From the NCBI GenBank assembly GCA_002321395.1, contig DCMK01000069.1:1-17802 (forward strand): a DNA stretch of 17,802 nt, in the 5' to 3' direction. Position numbers and translations under genes: made by a program. The notes beneath the pieces are model-generated. The model did not search any database. It was given only the letters and a program-made list of their open reading frames with translations, and was not told where the DNA came from. Position 1 is the stretch's first letter, and each line of letters begins with the position of its first letter. This DNA comes from Caryophanales bacterium UBA1624. Its GTDB lineage: Bacteria; Bacillota_I; Bacilli_A; RFN20; CAG-826. Shown piece after piece: positions 15,194 to 17,802 of this stretch.

Positions 15194-17605
15194 ATGAAAA
15201 AGAAAAACATTTTGGGCCTAACCGTTTTGTCTTTGCTGACGGTGGGGGCCGGGTTGTCCTGCTTAGGTTCCGCTTCGGCTGATTCCGCTGGCGTTCATGC
15301 TGCGGCGGAGGCTTCTTCGAGCGTGCCGGATGGCTGGAGCGTTCAAGGGGCGAATGAAAGCAACACGGTTTCCGCTTACGTCGATTCCGATCAAGGAAAC
15401 TCCATCTTATTGAAAAGGAACAGCGCGGAAGGGGCTTTGAAAGCCCGCAGCTCCCTGACTTCCGTCAAAGGGAACACCTATTACAACTTCTCCGTTTCCG
15501 CCAAAACCACGGGTGCCTCTCAGCTCCTCATCAGCGTTGTTGAGTACAAAGATGGGAAGACGGCTCTGAAGAGCACTGACGTCATCAAGCTCAGCACGGT
15601 CACCGACGCTTGGGTCAAACGCCCTGGCATGATCAAGACCTCCGCGGAGGCGAATGGGATCGTCGTGGAAATCCAAGCCTTGGGGACTGGCGAGGTTTAC
15701 GCTTCGAAGCTCTTCATCCACGAAGGCGTCGCCCCCAGCGGCGTTATGACGGGCAGAACCAAATACTTCGAAGGCCCGGCCGCGAACCCAGACAGCGTTT
15801 TTTCGAATCTGAACGCAAATCTGAAGGATATCACCCCTGAGGTCCTGTCCAGCGATTCCACCTCCGGGTACAGCGCTTTGAAGCTCACCCCGGGGAGGGG
15901 CGTCTATTTGCAATTCGATGATTACAAAATCACCGGGAAATTCATCCTTCGTTTCAATTACAGATATGTTGGCGACGATACCAACGCCGAGATGATCATC
16001 AAACTCGACGGCGTCAACAAAGCGGGCACTCGGGTTTGGGACGCCGATCGGCCGAAAGCTGGGTGGACTCCGCATGGTTTGTGGGATTCGTTTGAATATG
16101 AGTTCTCCGCCCAAGCCGGTGTCGCCGAGCCCATTTTCGTCGCTCCTTACGTCCGCTTGAAGAGCGGCTCTTCCTCGAGCACGGGCTATTATTTGATCGA
16201 CGACCTCCAGGTTCTTGACGAAAAAGGTAACAACATCGTGGAGAATGGGGACTTTGAACTGAAAGAGAACTCCCCCGTCAACACGATTGGGTATGCCGAT
16301 TTCTTGGACGGAGTGAATGAAGCCAACTGGGCAACGTCCGTTTTTGGCCATATCCCCTCTTCCGCTTATGTGGATGAAGGGTATGAGAATACCCGCTCCC
16401 TCCACTTGGACGCGAGGAAATCCCTTGGCATCTCTTTGCCCATAGTCCCCAGCGATCAATACACCCTGTCCTTCAAGTATCGCGCCGGGTCGGATGCGAT
16501 CGCCAACGTGAGAATGGATGGATACGATTTGGATGGAAAACAGTTCTACTATGCTCCTATTTCCGTGAAGAACACCAACGGGGAATGGGATACTGCTTCC
16601 TGCGATTTCAGAATCAGCAACGGAACTTCGGCCGTGACCTTGGAATATCTCGTTTTGAACGCGGTAAGCGCCATGGACGTGGATAGCATTTCCTTGAAGG
16701 ACTCGAAGGGGAATGAGTTCATATACGGCGGCAGCTTCGATCCTTTGATGGCTGGTGGGGCGAGTTACCTTGGGAATGCCGGCGTCTATACCGACGACCA
16801 GGGGAACATCGTCTATTCTTCCATGAAGAATTTGAACAGCCAGCATGGCGATACTGTCGACAGCATGATCACGCTTAGCCTCCCCGCTTTGGGGATGGAT
16901 GTTGCGAAAGCGGACGTCCCCTACACGATTTCCTTCGAATATCGCGGTGGCAACTCCGGTTCCGCGGCAGGAGTCACCGATCGCAACCTGAGCGTTTTGG
17001 CTGAGCAGAGCTCCAGCGCGGATTGGAAAAAAGTCGAAGCGACCTTCAAAACGACGATGGTAGGCGGGTTCAACAACCAGGAAATCCGCATTTACGGCAA
17101 CCACTACAATGTCCGCAACTGCTATATTCGCAACATCTCGTTGAAAGACGCAGATGGCAACGAATACGCTCATCCTCTTGCCGATGGGGCCTCGATTTTG
17201 CCCCAGGGTTCCTTCCGTCTTGAGTCGGTGGAAGACAAAAAGTCGGTCGATGAGTTCGTCGCCAAATACATCACGGCCCAAGGCTCCGAAGACTACACCC
17301 AAATCGATGAGGCGAATCGGACGAACCAGTGCCGTGCCAAATTGAACGCCGCGCTTGGCGCCTATAAACGTTTGACCGATTCGCAGAAGCAGATGTTCGA
17401 AAACAGCGGCGAATACGCTGAGGCAAGGGCGGTTCTTGATATGTGGAGGACCGTTTCTACCACCTCTTCCCTCGGGAAACTGAGCCGTGGGGCCGATTCG
17501 AACTCTTCCAATGCCTTGGTTTGCACGGTTTTGGCGCTTGGGGCCGTTGCCCTTGCCGCGCCCGCCATTTACTTCGCAAGAAGGAAATCGCGCGACGGAC
17601 GCTGA
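15194..17605 (+). CDS. Secreted, membrane-anchored multi-module carbohydrate-binding-like surface protein
   Basis: This 803-residue protein starts with a classical signal peptide (MKKKN, hydrophobic core, cleavage near ASADS or AEA). It continues with four beta-rich, jelly-roll-like modules at about 35-180, 180-350, 350-510 and 515-660. Modules two to four end in related strands: LQVLDEKGN (to N346), SISLKDSKGNE (498-508) and NISLKDADGNE (647-657), giving a module length of about 150-160. They resemble CBM4/9-type binding domains. A helical segment (about 680-755, with LTDSQKQMF) resembles C-terminal regions of large surface proteins in gut Bacillota. Then come a hydrophobic helix (774-794) and the basic tail ARRKSRDGR. 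No LPXTG or catalytic motif is seen. GAAAGGA at 15178-15184 is the ribosome site, and a cre-like operator lies upstream. Inferred role: cell-surface glycan capture feeding the enzymes encoded upstream. This gene probably forms its own transcription unit. Confidence 0.8.
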   Translation: MKKKNILGLTVLSLLTVGAGLSCLGSASADSAGVHAAAEASSSVPDGWSVQGANESNTVSAYVDSDQGNSILLKRNSAEGALKARSSLTSVKGNTYYNFSVSAKTTGASQLLISVVEYKDGKTALKSTDVIKLSTVTDAWVKRPGMIKTSAEANGIVVEIQALGTGEVYASKLFIHEGVAPSGVMTGRTKYFEGPAANPDSVFSNLNANLKDITPEVLSSDSTSGYSALKLTPGRGVYLQFDDYKITGKFILRFNYRYVGDDTNAEMIIKLDGVNKAGTRVWDADRPKAGWTPHGLWDSFEYEFSAQAGVAEPIFVAPYVRLKSGSSSSTGYYLIDDLQVLDEKGNNIVENGDFELKENSPVNTIGYADFLDGVNEANWATSVFGHIPSSAYVDEGYENTRSLHLDARKSLGISLPIVPSDQYTLSFKYRAGSDAIANVRMDGYDLDGKQFYYAPISVKNTNGEWDTASCDFRISNGTSAVTLEYLVLNAVSAMDVDSISLKDSKGNEFIYGGSFDPLMAGGASYLGNAGVYTDDQGNIVYSSMKNLNSQHGDTVDSMITLSLPALGMDVAKADVPYTISFEYRGGNSGSAAGVTDRNLSVLAEQSSSADWKKVEATFKTTMVGGFNNQEIRIYGNHYNVRNCYIRNISLKDADGNEYAHPLADGASILPQGSFRLESVEDKKSVDEFVAKYITAQGSEDYTQIDEANRTNQCRAKLNAALGAYKRLTDSQKQMFENSGEYAEARAVLDMWRTVSTTSSLGKLSRGADSNSSNALVCTVLALGAVALAAPAIYFARRKSRDGR

Positions 17606-17633
17606 TTCCCAACGGTAAGCTTCGAATAAACCA

Positions 17634-17670
17634 AAAGGGCCCCCACGCTGTTTGGGGACCCTTTCCTTTC
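17634..17670 (+). terminator. Hairpin terminator after the surface-protein gene
   Basis: AAAGGG (17634-17639) plus CCCCA (17641-17645) pairs with TGGGG (17653-17657) plus CCCTTT (17659-17664). There is one C/A mismatch and a 7-nt loop. The tail CCTTTC is only moderately T-rich. It starts 28 bp after the stop codon at 17603-17605. The right arm can also pair with GGGGAAGGG just downstream (17672-17680), giving an alternative structure. Confidence 0.7.
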
Positions 17671-17802
17671 GGGGGAAGGGTCGGCAGTCGGAGCTTCCGC
17701 TCATTCGGAAACGAAGATGGCGTCTTTCCGCCCTAAAAGGCCAAAGGATTTGCGGAATCATTATGGGAACGCTGGCCTTCAAAAAACCGCCCTTTTGCTG
17801 GA

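Noticed and set aside
15407..17782. 791-codon open frame on the minus strand across the whole surface-protein gene
   Set aside because: The plus strand has a signal peptide, ribosome site and module structure. The antisense product is rich in Arg, Gly, Pro and Val without recognisable domains. It reflects codon bias of the real gene.
17606..17802. Possible further gene in the last ~200 bp (for example ATG at 17763, or a minus-strand gene end near 17736)
   Set aside because: Beyond the terminator hairpin I see no ribosome site at good spacing and no recognisable peptide. The minus-strand frames give only short tails that cannot be told from chance.
1..17802. Mycoplasma-type genetic code (TGA as Trp)
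   Set aside because: Five genes end at TGA exactly at expected C-termini, three of them in ATGA overlaps, and Trp is encoded by TGG throughout.
1..17802. CRISPR array, insertion sequence, tRNA or rRNA
   Set aside because: No regularly spaced repeats, transposase-like frames, terminal inverted repeats or tRNA-like cloverleaf sequences were seen on either strand by eye.

Overview
The window is a carbohydrate-utilisation locus from a Gram-positive bacterium, probably an uncultured gut or rumen member of the Bacillota. The evidence is a lipobox substrate-binding protein with no outer-membrane import genes, two large secreted proteins ending in a membrane helix and basic tail, purine-rich Shine-Dalgarno sites before most genes, and a cre-like operator. 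TGA ends five of the ten genes, so the standard bacterial code applies rather than the Mycoplasma code. Coding DNA is moderately GC-rich and the intergenic DNA strikingly AT-rich. The exact taxon cannot be read from the sequence.

Left operon (2-8022, +): the C-terminal part of a tyrosine-phosphatase-like protein, whose 5' end is outside the window. It overlaps by 4 bp a 1413-residue secreted, membrane-anchored glycoside hydrolase with a GH42-like catalytic core. A complete set of sugar ABC importer subunits follows (lipoprotein binding protein and two permeases), but no ATPase. The operon ends at a strong hairpin terminator (8041-8078) shared with the convergent AraC-family regulator (8071-8910, -).

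Right operon (9129-14995, +): it is divergent from the araC-type gene across an AT-rich 218-bp control region holding a consensus -10 box without a good -35, direct repeats and two palindromes. It encodes three tightly coupled enzymes without signal peptides: a GH106/alpha-L-rhamnosidase-like hydrolase, a GH3 beta-glycosidase and a short GH37 (trehalase-like) hydrolase.

Right end: after a 198-bp gap with a near-consensus cre (CcpA-type) site comes an 803-residue secreted protein. It has four jelly-roll-like modules, no visible catalytic domain and a C-terminal membrane anchor, and is followed by a hairpin terminator. The last ~140 bp contain no gene I can support.

Inferred logic: the two surface proteins bind and trim a complex glycoside or glycan. 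The ABC importer, using an ATPase encoded elsewhere, brings in oligosaccharides. The three cytoplasmic hydrolases dismantle them, and the AraC protein and a CcpA-like protein set expression. The substrate is not established. A rhamnose-containing plant glycoside or pectin fragment is one option, suggested only by the GH106-like enzyme.
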